64,000 bases of DNA, from positions 124,001 to 188,000 of the forward strand of contig NZ_BJYL01000004.1 in NCBI RefSeq assembly GCF_007991495.1, given 5' to 3'. This document shows, in pieces, positions 48,644 through 58,586 of the stretch. The notes below the pieces were generated by a model. It saw only the letters and a list, made by a program, of their open reading frames with translations. It was not told the DNA's origin and made no database searches. Position 1 is the first letter of the stretch. Every line of letters starts with the position of its first letter. The stretch is from Sporosarcina luteola (GTDB taxonomy: Bacteria; Bacillota; Bacilli; Bacillales_A; Planococcaceae). Made by a program: the position numbers and the translations under genes.

Positions 48644-49939
48644 CTATTCTATTGGATCATCTGCCAAGCTCTCATTTGTTCTTCCTGGCAAAATCAAGTT
48701 AAGAAATACGCCGACGATTGCAGCAAGCGCCATTCCTCCCACTTGGAATGTTTCACTAATATTGATGGAGGCCCCTCCGATTCCGATAACGAGTATGACC
48801 GAAGCGATAACAAGATTCCGTTGTTGGCCAAAATCCACTTTATGATCGACCAGCATCCTCAGCCCTGAGGATGCGATGATGCCGAATAGCAGAATTGAAA
48901 TTCCGCCAAGTACAGCTTGTGGAATCGTTTCGATGATTGCCATTAGTTTCCCGATAAAGGAGAAGAGAATCGCGAACACCGCAGCTCCAATAATGACATA
49001 GACGCTATAGACACGTGTGATAGCCATAACTCCGATGTTTTCACCGTAGGTCGTTTTTGGCGGGCCACCGAGGAAACCACTGATGAGTGTTCCAAGACCA
49101 TCTCCGAGCAGCGACCGGTTCAACCCGGGATCTTTGATGAAATCTCTTTCGACAACACGTCCAAGCACAAGTTGGTGACCGATATGTTCCGAAATCGTTA
49201 CGATGGATATCGGAACCATGATCAACAGAAGTTCCGGTGTAATGACAAACTCATAGTCTATTCCCGGAAGCAAGAATTTCGGCATTGCAAACCAATCCGC
49301 TTCCTGCACTTTCGAAAAATCCAATATCCCAATAGCCGCAGAATATATGTAACCAACTACTATCCCAATTAGTACAGGCATGAGACTGACTACCCCACGG
49401 AAGAACATAAGGCAGATGATTGCCGCTGCCAGTGTGACTAACGCAGCTGAGAAATGTAGAAGATTATATTCCGCTACGCCGTTCACTTTGATAGTGCTTG
49501 CCATACTCACTGCTGTCGGTGCTACTGCTAATCCGATAACCATGATCACGGGTCCGACCACAACAGGTGGAAGGATTTTCATGATCCAACCCGATCCCGT
49601 TCTCCAGATAACCAATGATATAATCCCGTATACAAGTGCGACAAACATACTGCCAATCATCGCACTTCCAATGCCGCCAGACTCTGTAGCTGCCAGAATC
49701 GGTGCAATGAAGGCGAATGATGAACCCAAATAAGCGGGCACTTTGAATCGAGTGACAAGTATAAAGACAAGTGTTGCTAGTCCACTTGTCAATAAAGCGA
49801 TCGCAGGACTTAAGCCAACTAATTGTGGCACGAGAATCGTTGCGCCGAACATTGCAAACATATGTTGTAAACTGAGGGCGAGCCATCTCCCTGGAGCCGG
49901 TTTATCATGTACGTCTAATACTTTGTTGTCATTCATCAT
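48644..49939 (-). CDS. pyrP: Uracil permease
   Basis: PyrP takes up uracil across the membrane as a nucleobase:cation symporter-2 member. About 12-14 hydrophobic segments are visible; QHMFAMFGATILVPQLVGLSP at the N-terminus and the substrate motif GDGLGTLISGFLGGPPKTTYGENIG are family hallmarks. It has 431 residues. Two adjacent ATGs follow a GGGAG site. It is 27 bases after pyrR, with no attenuator between them. Confidence 0.95.
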   Translation of the reverse strand: MMNDNKVLDVHDKPAPGRWLALSLQHMFAMFGATILVPQLVGLSPAIALLTSGLATLVFILVTRFKVPAYLGSSFAFIAPILAATESGGIGSAMIGSMFVALVYGIISLVIWRTGSGWIMKILPPVVVGPVIMVIGLAVAPTAVSMASTIKVNGVAEYNLLHFSAALVTLAAAIICLMFFRGVVSLMPVLIGIVVGYIYSAAIGILDFSKVQEADWFAMPKFLLPGIDYEFVITPELLLIMVPISIVTISEHIGHQLVLGRVVERDFIKDPGLNRSLLGDGLGTLISGFLGGPPKTTYGENIGVMAITRVYSVYVIIGAAVFAILFSFIGKLMAIIETIPQAVLGGISILLFGIIASSGLRMLVDHKVDFGQQRNLVIASVILVIGIGGASINISETFQVGGMALAAIVGVFLNLILPGRTNESLADDPIE

Positions 49940-49966
49940 TTAGCTCTCCCAGTTTCTATCTTGTTT

Positions 49967-50680
<714 letters not shown>

Positions 50681-50682
50681 TT

Positions 50683-50711
50683 AGTATAGTTGCCGGGTTT
50701 CACTTTGTCAA
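50683..50711 (-). promoter_or_regulatory. Sigma-A promoter of the pyr operon
   Basis: A consensus TTGACA box is followed after 17 bases by TATACT on the minus strand. It begins directly after the rluD stop, and transcription would start about 30 bases before the PyrR-binding loop. Confidence 0.8.
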
Positions 50712-50716
50712 CGTTT

Positions 50717-51622
50717 TTATGCACGCATTTTTTCAATCAATGTCTCAAACTCTTCCGGCAAAGGTTGCGTAAACTCCAAATATTCACCAGTGCGCGGGTG
50801 TTTGAAGCCGATTGTACCCGCATGCAATGCTTGGCCGTTGAAGTCTATTGTCTTTTTCGGGCCATATTTTGGATCCCCTGCAAGCGGATAACCGATATAC
50901 TTCATATGCACGCGTATCTGATGGGTTCTTCCGGTTTCCAGACGGCATTCAACCAATGTGAAATCACCAAAACGGTCCAATACTTTAAAATGGGTGATCG
51001 CATGCTTCCCTTTATCAGCGACCGTCATGCTTTGCCGATCTTTTTGATCTCTTCCGATCGGAGCATCGATCGTTCCTTGATCATGAGGGATGTGTCCGTG
51101 CACGAGTGCGGTATATACGCGCGTCACCGATTTATCGACGAGTTGATCGACAAGCGATACATGTGCCTGATCATTCTTGGCGACCATGAGCAAACCAGAA
51201 GTGTCTTTGTCGATCCGGTGGACAATTCCAGGGCGCATGATGCCATTAATTCCAGATAGGTCTTTCACTTGATGCATCAAGCCATTTACAAGCGTGCCCG
51301 TCGCATGCCCAGGCGCCGGATGTACAACCATTCCTCGAGGTTTATTCACAACAAGTACATCCGCGTCTTCATAGACGATTTCCAAATCTAGATCTTCCGC
51401 AACAATGTCAAGTTCAACGGGTTCAGGCTCCATCACTTCGATTGCATCCCCCGTTTTCACTTTGTAATTCGGTTTTACAATTCCATCATTTACGAGAACT
51501 GCCCCGTCTTTCACCCATTGCTGGATTTGTGTGCGCGACCAATCGGCATTGATATCTGAAAGAACTTTATCGATTCTGCCTTTAGCATGCTCTTCTGTTA
51601 TTACAATTTCGAATGGTTCCAT
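50717..51622 (-). CDS. rluD: 23S rRNA pseudouridine synthase RluD family (YlyB)
   Basis: This enzyme makes pseudouridines in 23S rRNA. An N-terminal S4 domain (about 12-75) is followed by the catalytic domain with GIVHRIDKDTSGLLMVAKN, where the Asp is the nucleophile, and RLETGRTHQIRVHM. It has 301 residues. The ATG overlaps the lspA stop by one base (TAATG), so both genes are one transcription unit. Confidence 0.94.
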   Translation of the reverse strand: MEPFEIVITEEHAKGRIDKVLSDINADWSRTQIQQWVKDGAVLVNDGIVKPNYKVKTGDAIEVMEPEPVELDIVAEDLDLEIVYEDADVLVVNKPRGMVVHPAPGHATGTLVNGLMHQVKDLSGINGIMRPGIVHRIDKDTSGLLMVAKNDQAHVSLVDQLVDKSVTRVYTALVHGHIPHDQGTIDAPIGRDQKDRQSMTVADKGKHAITHFKVLDRFGDFTLVECRLETGRTHQIRVHMKYIGYPLAGDPKYGPKKTIDFNGQALHAGTIGFKHPRTGEYLEFTQPLPEEFETLIEKMRA

Positions 51623-52098
51623 TATGCCACCTTATTCCTGTTCTTTTTTTCATCCATAATGACATGGATGATGATGAGGACAACGCCTACTGTTAAGGCT
51701 GCATCCGCTATGTTGAATATGGGAAAGTCATAATTGATGATCGGAATGAGGACATCCACAAAATCTACAACTTCCTTCCTCCATACTCGATCGATGAAAT
51801 TCCCAATAGCGCCACCCAATAAAAACATTAGACTTATACCAAATAATTTACTGCCTTTCGCTTCCTTGTGGAAAAAATAGACGATCCCGCCAACGACAAT
51901 TATTGTGACAATATAGAACAACCACATTTGTCCTTCTAGCATTCCCCATGCCGCGCCTTTATTACGATGCGACAACAGCCCGAAATAAGGTTCTACTATA
52001 GGAATTCGCTCACCGAGATTCATGTTTTGCACAACAAGCCATTTTGTCAGTTGATCGAGCAATATTAAAAAAATCGCTAATCCATAATAAAGTAACAA
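51622..52098 (-). CDS. lspA: Lipoprotein signal peptidase
   Basis: LspA cleaves prolipoprotein signal peptides after lipid attachment. The four membrane helices are clear, and the two catalytic aspartates are in GGAIGNFIDRVWR and FNIADAALTVG. The TTG at 52098 is chosen because GGGGG lies 7-8 bases upstream and it gives MLLYYGLAIFL, like B. subtilis MLYYMIALL; a longer frame to 52170 adds a non-homologous 24-residue stretch. Length is 158 residues. Confidence 0.94.
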   Translation of the reverse strand: MLLYYGLAIFLILLDQLTKWLVVQNMNLGERIPIVEPYFGLLSHRNKGAAWGMLEGQMWLFYIVTIIVVGGIVYFFHKEAKGSKLFGISLMFLLGGAIGNFIDRVWRKEVVDFVDVLIPIINYDFPIFNIADAALTVGVVLIIIHVIMDEKKNRNKVA

Positions 52099-52130
52099 TC
52101 CAAAAACCCCCGTCCGACAGTGTCCGTTCC

Positions 52131-52136
52131 ATTTTA
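52131..52136 (-). promoter_or_regulatory. Candidate extended -10 promoter for lspA-rluD
   Basis: TGGTAAAAT on the minus strand is an extended -10 motif 33 bases upstream of the TTG start and after the ileS terminator. The -35 region is weak. Confidence 0.35.
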
Positions 52137-52177
52137 CCACAAAACTAACCATACAATGAAATTGCTTCAATTGAATT

Positions 52178-52226
52178 AAAAAAACTGTTGCAGCGATGGT
52201 GATAATTCACCGTTGCAACAGCTTTT
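52178..52226 (-). terminator. Intrinsic terminator after ileS
   Basis: The stem AAAGCTGTTGCAACGGTGA/TCACCATCGCTGCAACAGTTT is followed by TTTTTTAATTC in minus-strand RNA, just after the ileS stop. Confidence 0.9.
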
Positions 52227-52236
52227 ACCAAATTTA

Positions 52237-54999
52237 TTATTGATAATATTCTTTCACGACTTCTGCACAACGAGAGCATAAAGTAGGATGATCAGCGTCT
52301 GTACCTACAGATTCTGAAATTGTCCAGCATCGATCACATTTTTCGCCTTCAGCTTTCTCAACAAGAACAGTAGCATTATCGAGTTTTAGAGCTTCTGCCG
52401 ATAATTTAGTTTCTTCACCTTCCTCGAATTTAGAAACAATGAAGAATTGTGCGTAATCGATATCTTCTGCCGCTAATATTCCAGCCATTTTTTCCGGCAA
52501 GACAATCGTCACTTTAGCCTCAAGTGATTTACCGATCACTTTTCCATTACGCGCTTCTTCGAGTGCTTTCAACACGTCATCGCGTACAAGCATCAATTTG
52601 CTGAAACGTTGACGAAGTGCGGACGCCTGCTCGCCAAGATCTTGAGCTTGCGGCATATCCGTCAGCTGGATGCTTTCCTCTTCAACATTGTCAAGATAAG
52701 CCCATAACTCATCAGTTGTATGCGGGATGATTGGCGTCAAAAGCTTAAGCAACGCTATAAGTGAATCATACATGACCGTCTGCATCGCACGTCGGTGTGG
52801 ATGGTCAACGCCTTCGATATAGACGACGTCTTTAGCAATATCGAGATAGAAGGAACTAAGGTCGCCAGTACAGAAATTATTTACTGCATGATAAACGCCA
52901 GCAAATTCATAGTTCTCATATGCTTCAAGAACATCCTTGATCAAATCCTGCAATTTCACATAAACATACTGATCGATTGGACGCATATCTTCGAACGCGA
53001 CACGATCGGTTGCCGGATTGAAATCTGACACGTTGCCGTGAAGGAAGCGGAGTGTGTTTCGGATTTTACGATACACTTCCGATACTTGCTTGAAATTCGA
53101 ATCGGAAACTCGGACATCAGCCGTATAATCGACAGAGGATACCCAAAGACGAAGAATATCTGCACCTAATTGATTCATCACTTTTGAAGGTACGATCACG
53201 TTACCGAGCGACTTACTCATCTTGCGTCCTTCCCCGTCCAATGTGAACCCATGGCTCAAAAGGCCTTTGTATGGAGCAATTCCATTGATGGCGACACTTG
53301 TCGTCAAGGAAGAGTTGAACCAGCCACGATATTGGTCGGAGCCTTCGAGATACAAATCTGCCGGATAGACGAGATCATCTCTTTCCACCAATACGCCTTG
53401 GTGTGTAGAACCTGAATCGAACCAAACATCCATAATATCCGTTTCTTTTGTAAATTGTCCGTTCGGGCTGCCTTCATGCTTGAAGCCTTCTGGAAGCAGT
53501 TTTTTTGCTTCCCATTCAAACCAGATATTTGAGCCGTGTTCGCGGAATAATTCAGCAACATGCGCAATCGTTTCATCTGTAAGAATAGCTTCTCCGTTCT
53601 CCGCGTAAAATACGGGAATCGGAACTCCCCATACACGTTGGCGTGAAATACACCAGTCGCCACGGTCGCGCACCATATTAAACAGCCGCGTCTCGCCCCA
53701 GGAAGGCGTGAACTTCGTCTTACGGATTGCTTCCAGCAATTCTTCACGGAATGACTGGATGGACGCGAACCATTGAGCAGTCGCACGGAAGATGACCGGT
53801 TTTTTTGTACGCCAATCATGTGGATACGAGTGGGTAATGAATGAAAGCTTCAATAATGCGCCTTCTTCATCCAATTTTTGCGTCACTGCTTTATTCGCAT
53901 CTTCATAGAACAAGCCTTCAAAGCCAGGAGCTTCGTCCGTCATGACACCACGGTCATTGATTGGGGATAATGCATCGATGCCGTATTGCTTCGAAACGTA
54001 AAAATCATCCTCACCATGACCAGGAGCCGTATGGACACAACCTGTACCTGCTTCAGCCGTAACATGCTCACCTAACATGACCAACGAATCACGATCATAG
54101 AATGGGTGCTTCGCAATTACTTTATCAAGATCCGATCCTTTAATTTCATTTACAATTTCATATGATTCCCAACCGATTTCTTTCGCAACAAACTCCACAA
54201 GATCTTTCGCTAGTAGGAATTTATTCCCGTCCACGTTGACGATCGAGTAAGTGAATTCCGGATGGACCGAAATACCGAGGTTTGCAGGAATCGTCCAAGG
54301 AGTCGTTGTCCAAATGAGGATTCGAACATCTGTGTCTACAATGCCTAAACCGTCTTTAATTGGAAATGCGACATAGATTGAAGGGGATTTTTTATCTTGA
54401 TATTCAATTTCCGCTTCGGCAAGGGCAGATTCACTTGATGGGGACCAGTAAACTGGTTTCAATCCTTTGTAAATATAGCCTTTTTTCGCCATTTCGCCGA
54501 ACACTTGGATTTGTCTTGCCTCAAATTCAGGCTTTAACGTAATATACGGATTTTCCCAGTTTCCACGGACGCCAATACGTTTGAATTGTGAACGTTGACT
54601 TTCGATTTGACTGTATGCATATTCCTCACACATCTTCCTGAATTCAGCAACGGAAAGTTCTTTACGATTGACTCCTTTGTTGACGAGAGCCTGCTCGATC
54701 GGGAGGCCGTGCGTATCCCAACCGGGCACGTATGGCGCATGGTAGCCTGTCATTGATTTATGGCGTACGATCATATCTTTGAGTACTTTGTTCAAAGCGT
54801 GGCCCATATGCAGGTCGCCGTTTGCGTATGGCGGACCGTCGTGAAGGACGAAGAACGGGCGCCCTTCTGTACGCTTTTGAACTTTTTGATAAATGTCCAT
54901 TTCTTCCCATTTTGCCTGCATATCCGGTTCTTTGTTCGGCAAGTTCCCACGCATCGGGAAGTCCGTTTTAGGCATGAGCAATGTGTCTTTGTATTCCAT
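52237..54999 (-). CDS. ileS: Isoleucyl-tRNA synthetase
   Basis: IleRS charges tRNA-Ile and edits valine. The class I signatures are present: the HIGH-type [11 protein letters not shown] (about 60) and the KMSKS loop RKMSKSLGN (about 595). The editing domain lies between them. A C-terminal zinc site has CDRCW and CSRCAEVV, typical of the bacterial type 1 enzyme. It has 920 residues. It is controlled by the upstream T-box with an isoleucine specifier. Confidence 0.97.
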   Translation of the reverse strand: MEYKDTLLMPKTDFPMRGNLPNKEPDMQAKWEEMDIYQKVQKRTEGRPFFVLHDGPPYANGDLHMGHALNKVLKDMIVRHKSMTGYHAPYVPGWDTHGLPIEQALVNKGVNRKELSVAEFRKMCEEYAYSQIESQRSQFKRIGVRGNWENPYITLKPEFEARQIQVFGEMAKKGYIYKGLKPVYWSPSSESALAEAEIEYQDKKSPSIYVAFPIKDGLGIVDTDVRILIWTTTPWTIPANLGISVHPEFTYSIVNVDGNKFLLAKDLVEFVAKEIGWESYEIVNEIKGSDLDKVIAKHPFYDRDSLVMLGEHVTAEAGTGCVHTAPGHGEDDFYVSKQYGIDALSPINDRGVMTDEAPGFEGLFYEDANKAVTQKLDEEGALLKLSFITHSYPHDWRTKKPVIFRATAQWFASIQSFREELLEAIRKTKFTPSWGETRLFNMVRDRGDWCISRQRVWGVPIPVFYAENGEAILTDETIAHVAELFREHGSNIWFEWEAKKLLPEGFKHEGSPNGQFTKETDIMDVWFDSGSTHQGVLVERDDLVYPADLYLEGSDQYRGWFNSSLTTSVAINGIAPYKGLLSHGFTLDGEGRKMSKSLGNVIVPSKVMNQLGADILRLWVSSVDYTADVRVSDSNFKQVSEVYRKIRNTLRFLHGNVSDFNPATDRVAFEDMRPIDQYVYVKLQDLIKDVLEAYENYEFAGVYHAVNNFCTGDLSSFYLDIAKDVVYIEGVDHPHRRAMQTVMYDSLIALLKLLTPIIPHTTDELWAYLDNVEEESIQLTDMPQAQDLGEQASALRQRFSKLMLVRDDVLKALEEARNGKVIGKSLEAKVTIVLPEKMAGILAAEDIDYAQFFIVSKFEEGEETKLSAEALKLDNATVLVEKAEGEKCDRCWTISESVGTDADHPTLCSRCAEVVKEYYQ

Positions 55000-55018
55000 A
55001 CTGTTTCCTCCTTAAAAT

Positions 55019-55265
55019 AAAAAAACCCCGTCCCTATGAAAGGGACGAGGGATTATTCTCGCGTTACCACCCTAGTTGCAGCAAAATTCTACATACTGCC
55101 TCTCAGATCACCATAACGGGGTGCATCCGGGATTGATTTTGGTCAATCCGGCTCTAGAGTGATTTTCGTTTCCGATTCATCGGCCGGGCTTTCACCATCC
55201 CCGGCTCGCTTAAACGTGTATGCGGAAAGTACTCTCTCTTTCAATGCCTTTATATGCTTATATGG
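55019..55265 (-). promoter_or_regulatory. T-box riboswitch of ileS (Ile specifier)
   Basis: The minus-strand leader contains the T-box sequence AGGGTGGTAACGCG at about 55062-55075. Stem I has an AGTA motif near GAGAGAGTACTTTCCGC and a specifier loop GAAAATCACTC with ATC, an isoleucine codon. The terminator CCCTCGTCCCT/AGGGACGGGGTTTTTTT is at 55019-55053. Uncharged tRNA-Ile would stabilise the antiterminator and raise ileS expression. Confidence 0.93.
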
Positions 55266-55270
55266 TCATT

Positions 55271-55300
55271 ATTATATGTGTGAATGAAATAGAATGTCAA
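55271..55300 (-). promoter_or_regulatory. Sigma-A promoter of ileS
   Basis: Consensus TTGACA, 18 bases, TATAAT on the minus strand, directly after the divIVA stop and just before the T-box. Confidence 0.8.
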
Positions 55301-55309
55301 GCATCCTCG

Positions 55310-55816
55310 TCATTCTGCATCTGCAGCAGACTCAAGATGTTCTGTGACCGGCTCATATTCAAGAAGTTTTTCCCAATCGTCTGTTTTAATTAAATCCAGT
55401 TGAGCTTCAATCAGCATTCTGAATCGGTTTCTAAACACTTTCGATTGTTTTTTCAAGTCTTCAATTTCCATCGCAATCTTCCTAGCCCTGGAAAGTGCTT
55501 CATTGACGATGCGGTCTGCATTCTTCTCCGCTTCTTTAACGATCAGTTTAGACTCTTGCAACGAGTTCCGGCGAACGTCTTCAGCCGCCTCCTGTGCAAT
55601 CAAAATCGATTTCTGCAATGTTTCTTCAATTGAATTAAAGTGCGAAATCTTTTCCTTAGTATCTTTCAGATTGCTTTTCAAAACCTTATTCTCTTCGAGG
55701 ACATTTTCATAATCCTTCATGATTTGCTCGAGAAACTCGTTTACTTCATCTTCGTCATATCCACGGAATCCACGGCTGAATTCTTTATTATGTATATCAA
55801 GCGGTGACAATGCCAT
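55310..55816 (-). CDS. divIVA: Cell-division and polarity protein DivIVA
   Basis: DivIVA binds negatively curved membrane at poles and septa and recruits division and chromosome-anchoring partners. The N-terminal membrane-binding domain reads MALSPLDIHNKEFSRGFRGYDEDEVNEFL (with the conserved F and R residues of the tip), followed by long coiled coils to about 150. The ATG at 55816 has GGAGG 8 bases upstream; 168 residues. It closes the ylm cluster, as in B. subtilis. Confidence 0.95.
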   Translation of the reverse strand: MALSPLDIHNKEFSRGFRGYDEDEVNEFLEQIMKDYENVLEENKVLKSNLKDTKEKISHFNSIEETLQKSILIAQEAAEDVRRNSLQESKLIVKEAEKNADRIVNEALSRARKIAMEIEDLKKQSKVFRNRFRMLIEAQLDLIKTDDWEKLLEYEPVTEHLESAADAE

Positions 55817-55906
55817 CTGCTGTTCCTCCTCTTCAAATCTTCTTACTCCCATTATACATATACGCTGACGATAAAACAGCAGTTTTTCAATTGGTTGTCT
55901 GAAAAA

Positions 55907-56683
55907 TCATTCTAACTTACCAATCAGCAACCGAATTTTGTCTTTACGTGTCCTGCCCTCTATCGAAATCACTTTGAAACGGCCCGATCCTCTTACTGAG
56001 AGTATGTCCGATTCATTCACCTCAAATGCTTGCTGATTGCGAACGACATGATTCACTTTCACTTTGTCATTTTGAATGAGCGAGGCAGCTTTTTGACGGG
56101 GACAGTTTACTAAAGAGGCAACAAGCGTATCAAGACGCAATGAGCTGATCGTGTGAAGCTCTTCCTTCCAAGTTTCCGCCATTATAATTAGCGCTTCAGA
56201 TGAACTTAGCTCTTCTACACGCACTTTGGATTTCCCAATCGATGTCAAATTCGTTTTAAGATAATCCTTCATTTCCTCAGCCGCCGCAAATTGTGCGATG
56301 CCTTCCTCCAGGCGGATATCTCCGAATTTTGAACGGTCAATGCCTAGTGCCATAAGGGATCCAAGTATATCCCGGTGCTCGAGTGACATAAATTTTGCAG
56401 GATACTTCATTGAAAGGACGGTTACTTGGAAATCCTCAGGCACCGGCTCATAATACTCCGGGTAAATCAAAGCCCGTTGACGCTCTGGCTCCGTAAACAC
56501 ACCGTGAACCTCAAACTGCAGGCCGGAGCTTCTAACAATGGAACCCAATATGAAAATCTGTCGCGGATCGAGAAAACCGGTAAGTTTAGGAGCATACGTA
56601 TCCTCGACTTCCCGAGTCCAGCCAATTACCATTTCAATAAAGGGCTGCTCGTCTCTTCTAAAATGCTGTATGATGGACTCCAT
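55907..56683 (-). CDS. ylmH: S4-domain RNA-binding protein YlmH (RqcP2-like)
   Basis: YlmH is a 258-residue protein whose C-terminal S4 RNA-binding domain (about 180-255: LRLDTLVASLVNCPRQKAASLIQNDKVKVNH) is clear. In B. subtilis a homologue binds the 50S subunit and can take part in C-terminal tailing of stalled chains, the same pathway as RqcH at 35990. That role is transferred by homology. It is separated from ylmG by a terminator that overlaps the ylmG stop. Confidence 0.92.
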   Translation of the reverse strand: MESIIQHFRRDEQPFIEMVIGWTREVEDTYAPKLTGFLDPRQIFILGSIVRSSGLQFEVHGVFTEPERQRALIYPEYYEPVPEDFQVTVLSMKYPAKFMSLEHRDILGSLMALGIDRSKFGDIRLEEGIAQFAAAEEMKDYLKTNLTSIGKSKVRVEELSSSEALIIMAETWKEELHTISSLRLDTLVASLVNCPRQKAASLIQNDKVKVNHVVRNQQAFEVNESDILSVRGSGRFKVISIEGRTRKDKIRLLIGKLE

Positions 56684-56712
56684 CTTTAACGACTCCTTAT
56701 TTTACTACCTTT

Positions 56713-56737
56713 GAAAAAAACCTCACATGAGTGAGGT
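56713..56737 (-). terminator. Terminator overlapping the ylmG stop codon
   Basis: The minus-strand stem ACCTCA/TGAGGT with a short loop is followed by seven T residues. The ylmG stop codon lies within the hairpin, which would separate sepF-ylmG from ylmH-divIVA. Confidence 0.75.
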
Positions 56738-57013
56738 CATAATTAGTCTGTACACTTCAAATACGCCTCTTGTGATCAAGTAATTTAATACAAAGATCGC
56801 AACAATCGGCGAGATGTCAATCATGCCTAGTGGCGGAATGAATCTCCGGAAAAAGCCTAAATACGGTTCTGTAATTTTACCTAAAAATATCCCAAACTTT
56901 GTTTCCCTTGACGCTGGTACCCATGACATTAAAATGTAAATAATGAGGAGTATCATATAAAGATTTATCGCTCTAAAAACGATACCAAAAAATATATCGA
57001 CTGCTTGTATCAT
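56723..57013 (-). CDS. ylmG: YggT-family membrane protein YlmG
   Basis: YlmG has 96 residues with two hydrophobic segments (about 8-28, FFGIVFRAINLYMILLIIYIL, and 68-86, SPIVAIFVLNYLI) and the family motif EPYLGFFRRFIPPLGMIDISP between them. YggT proteins are linked to division and membrane organisation, but the exact role is not settled. It is 25 bases after sepF and probably co-transcribed with it. Confidence 0.93.
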   Translation of the reverse strand: MIQAVDIFFGIVFRAINLYMILLIIYILMSWVPASRETKFGIFLGKITEPYLGFFRRFIPPLGMIDISPIVAIFVLNYLITRGVFEVYRLIMTSLM

Positions 57014-57038
57014 ATCTGTCTGTACACCTCATTCAATT

Positions 57039-57503
57039 CTATCTTTCAAAAAAATCCGAAATGTTGCCAGCTACCTCAACGTTTTCGGGCACGCATAAGA
57101 AGATGTCAGTACCGATTCGCTGAATATCTCCTCCAAGCGCATAAACGGTGCCGCTCAAGAAATCAACAATCCGGATTCCTTGATCCCTTTCAATTCTTTG
57201 TAAATTGACGACGACTGCCCTTTTATTCTTCAAATGCTCCGAAATATCCTGCGCTTCAGCATAGACACGCGGTTCAAAAAGGACCACTTTCGAAGACTTC
57301 TGAATGCTTTGCAAGCTGACAACCGTTCCCGGCTGTTGCTGTGTTTCCGCAATTTGCGGCTTCCTTGCGGCCGTTCTTCTCGGCTGTGTCTCTTGAATCG
57401 GTTGCTGTTGCTGCTGTTGCTGTTCACGAACCGGCTGCTCCTGTTGGAATTCCTCTTCTTCATCAAGATAGAACCATTTTTCAAATCTTCTCTTAATGCT
57501 CAT
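57039..57503 (-). CDS. sepF: Cell-division protein SepF
   Basis: SepF forms rings that bundle FtsZ filaments and anchors them to the membrane. An N-terminal amphipathic helix ([13 protein letters not shown]) is the membrane anchor. A long Q/P-rich linker (about 20-60, with a run of glutamines) leads to the C-terminal core [28 protein letters not shown]. Length is 154 residues. It overlaps ylmE by four bases. ftsZ and ftsA lie further upstream in the same direction. Confidence 0.94.
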   Translation of the reverse strand: MSIKRRFEKWFYLDEEEEFQQEQPVREQQQQQQQPIQETQPRRTAARKPQIAETQQQPGTVVSLQSIQKSSKVVLFEPRVYAEAQDISEHLKNKRAVVVNLQRIERDQGIRIVDFLSGTVYALGGDIQRIGTDIFLCVPENVEVAGNISDFFER

Positions 57504-58195
57504 CCGTCTCCCTCGCTCTCCGTTCCGACTAATGCGGTTCCGATTCTAACGTGAGTTGCGCCTTCTTCGATTGCGATTGTATAATCATTTGACATCCCCA
57601 TGGATAATTGTGTACATGGTGCATGGTCCATATTTTTAGCTGCGAGATCGTCACGAAGGTTACGTAATGATCGGAACACAGAACGGATCAACTCCTTATC
57701 CTGTGTAAATGGAGCCATCGTCATCAATCCAATAACACGGATTTTATCAAATTCAGTCAATTGCCGGATGAATTCTTCCAGTTCCTCGGGTTGAAGTCCT
57801 GATTTGGATGCTTCACCAGACACATTCACTTGAACAAAACAATCAACCTGAGATGACGCACGCTTTTGAATCTCCTTAGCAATGCTCATTCGATCCAAAG
57901 AATGAAGAAAATCTATTTTATCAATGATATCCTTCACTTTTCTGCTCTGAACATTTCCGATAAAATGCCAGTTGACGTTGTCCATTTGAATTCCTTCTTG
58001 TTTCGTCAAAATTCCTTCCGGGCGGTTTTCACCTAAATCCAGAACGCCAATTTCAATGACTTCCTGCGCTCTTTTCGTGGAAACTTGCTTTGTTACGGCT
58101 ATGACAGTAACATCTTCCCGTTGCCTTTCAGAACGAGTGCAGGCGGCTTGAATCTCTTCCTCTATCAGTTGTAAAGAATATTGAAGTGTTTCCAT
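57500..58195 (-). CDS. ylmE: PLP homeostasis protein YlmE (YggS family)
   Basis: YggS/PROSC proteins bind pyridoxal phosphate on a lysine and keep free PLP and amino-acid pools in balance. The PLP lysine is in [11 protein letters not shown], with [14 protein letters not shown] and the phosphate-binding [30 protein letters not shown] at 58195 or GTG at 58204 are both possible, each with a weak ribosome-binding site. Length is about 231 residues. ylmD, normally just upstream, is absent. Confidence 0.92.
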   Translation of the reverse strand: METLQYSLQLIEEEIQAACTRSERQREDVTVIAVTKQVSTKRAQEVIEIGVLDLGENRPEGILTKQEGIQMDNVNWHFIGNVQSRKVKDIIDKIDFLHSLDRMSIAKEIQKRASSQVDCFVQVNVSGEASKSGLQPEELEEFIRQLTEFDKIRVIGLMTMAPFTQDKELIRSVFRSLRNLRDDLAAKNMDHAPCTQLSMGMSNDYTIAIEEGATHVRIGTALVGTESEGDG

Positions 58196-58266
58196 TACAA
58201 TCACTACTTTTCTGCTTACTTTGCTTTATTGTATCAATTGAGCGGACACATATCAATGATAAGTCT

Positions 58267-58509
58267 TCATTTATCAGTCTTTTTGCCCACTAGAACGATA
58301 TCTTTACCGATTGTTAGTACATCTTCATACTTTATTTGCTTCAAATCCTTTATCTTTGTATCTAAAAACATTGTTCTTTCTGCTCCTCCTATTTGGAGCG
58401 TGTCTATTTTCCCGTTTTTCATATCAATTGAAGCATCCTGTACGAAACCTAAAAATGACCCCTTTTTTACTTCGATCACTTCTTTCTTCTGTAAATCTGA
58501 AAACTTCAT
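58267..58509 (-). CDS. ylmC: PRC-barrel protein YlmC/YmxH family
   Basis: This 80-residue PRC-barrel-like protein starts MKFSDLQKKEVIEVKKG and ends DVLTIGKDIVLVGKK. The family is found in spore formers near sigG and also as YmxH; its function is unknown. The ATG at 58509 has GGAGG 7 bases upstream, whereas the ATG at 58515 is too close to that site. It follows the sigG terminator, so it has a separate transcript. Confidence 0.9.
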   Translation of the reverse strand: MKFSDLQKKEVIEVKKGSFLGFVQDASIDMKNGKIDTLQIGGAERTMFLDTKIKDLKQIKYEDVLTIGKDIVLVGKKTDK

Positions 58510-58547
58510 CCCCATTCCTCCTTTTTACAGGATATGCATTTTGGCAA

Positions 58548-58580
58548 GAAAAAAAAACGCAATGCACGAGCATTGCGTTC
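58548..58580 (-). terminator. Intrinsic terminator after sigG
   Basis: The stem AACGCAATGC/GCATTGCGTT with a 4-base loop is followed by eight or more T residues in minus-strand RNA. Confidence 0.9.
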
Positions 58581-58586
58581 CTGCCA

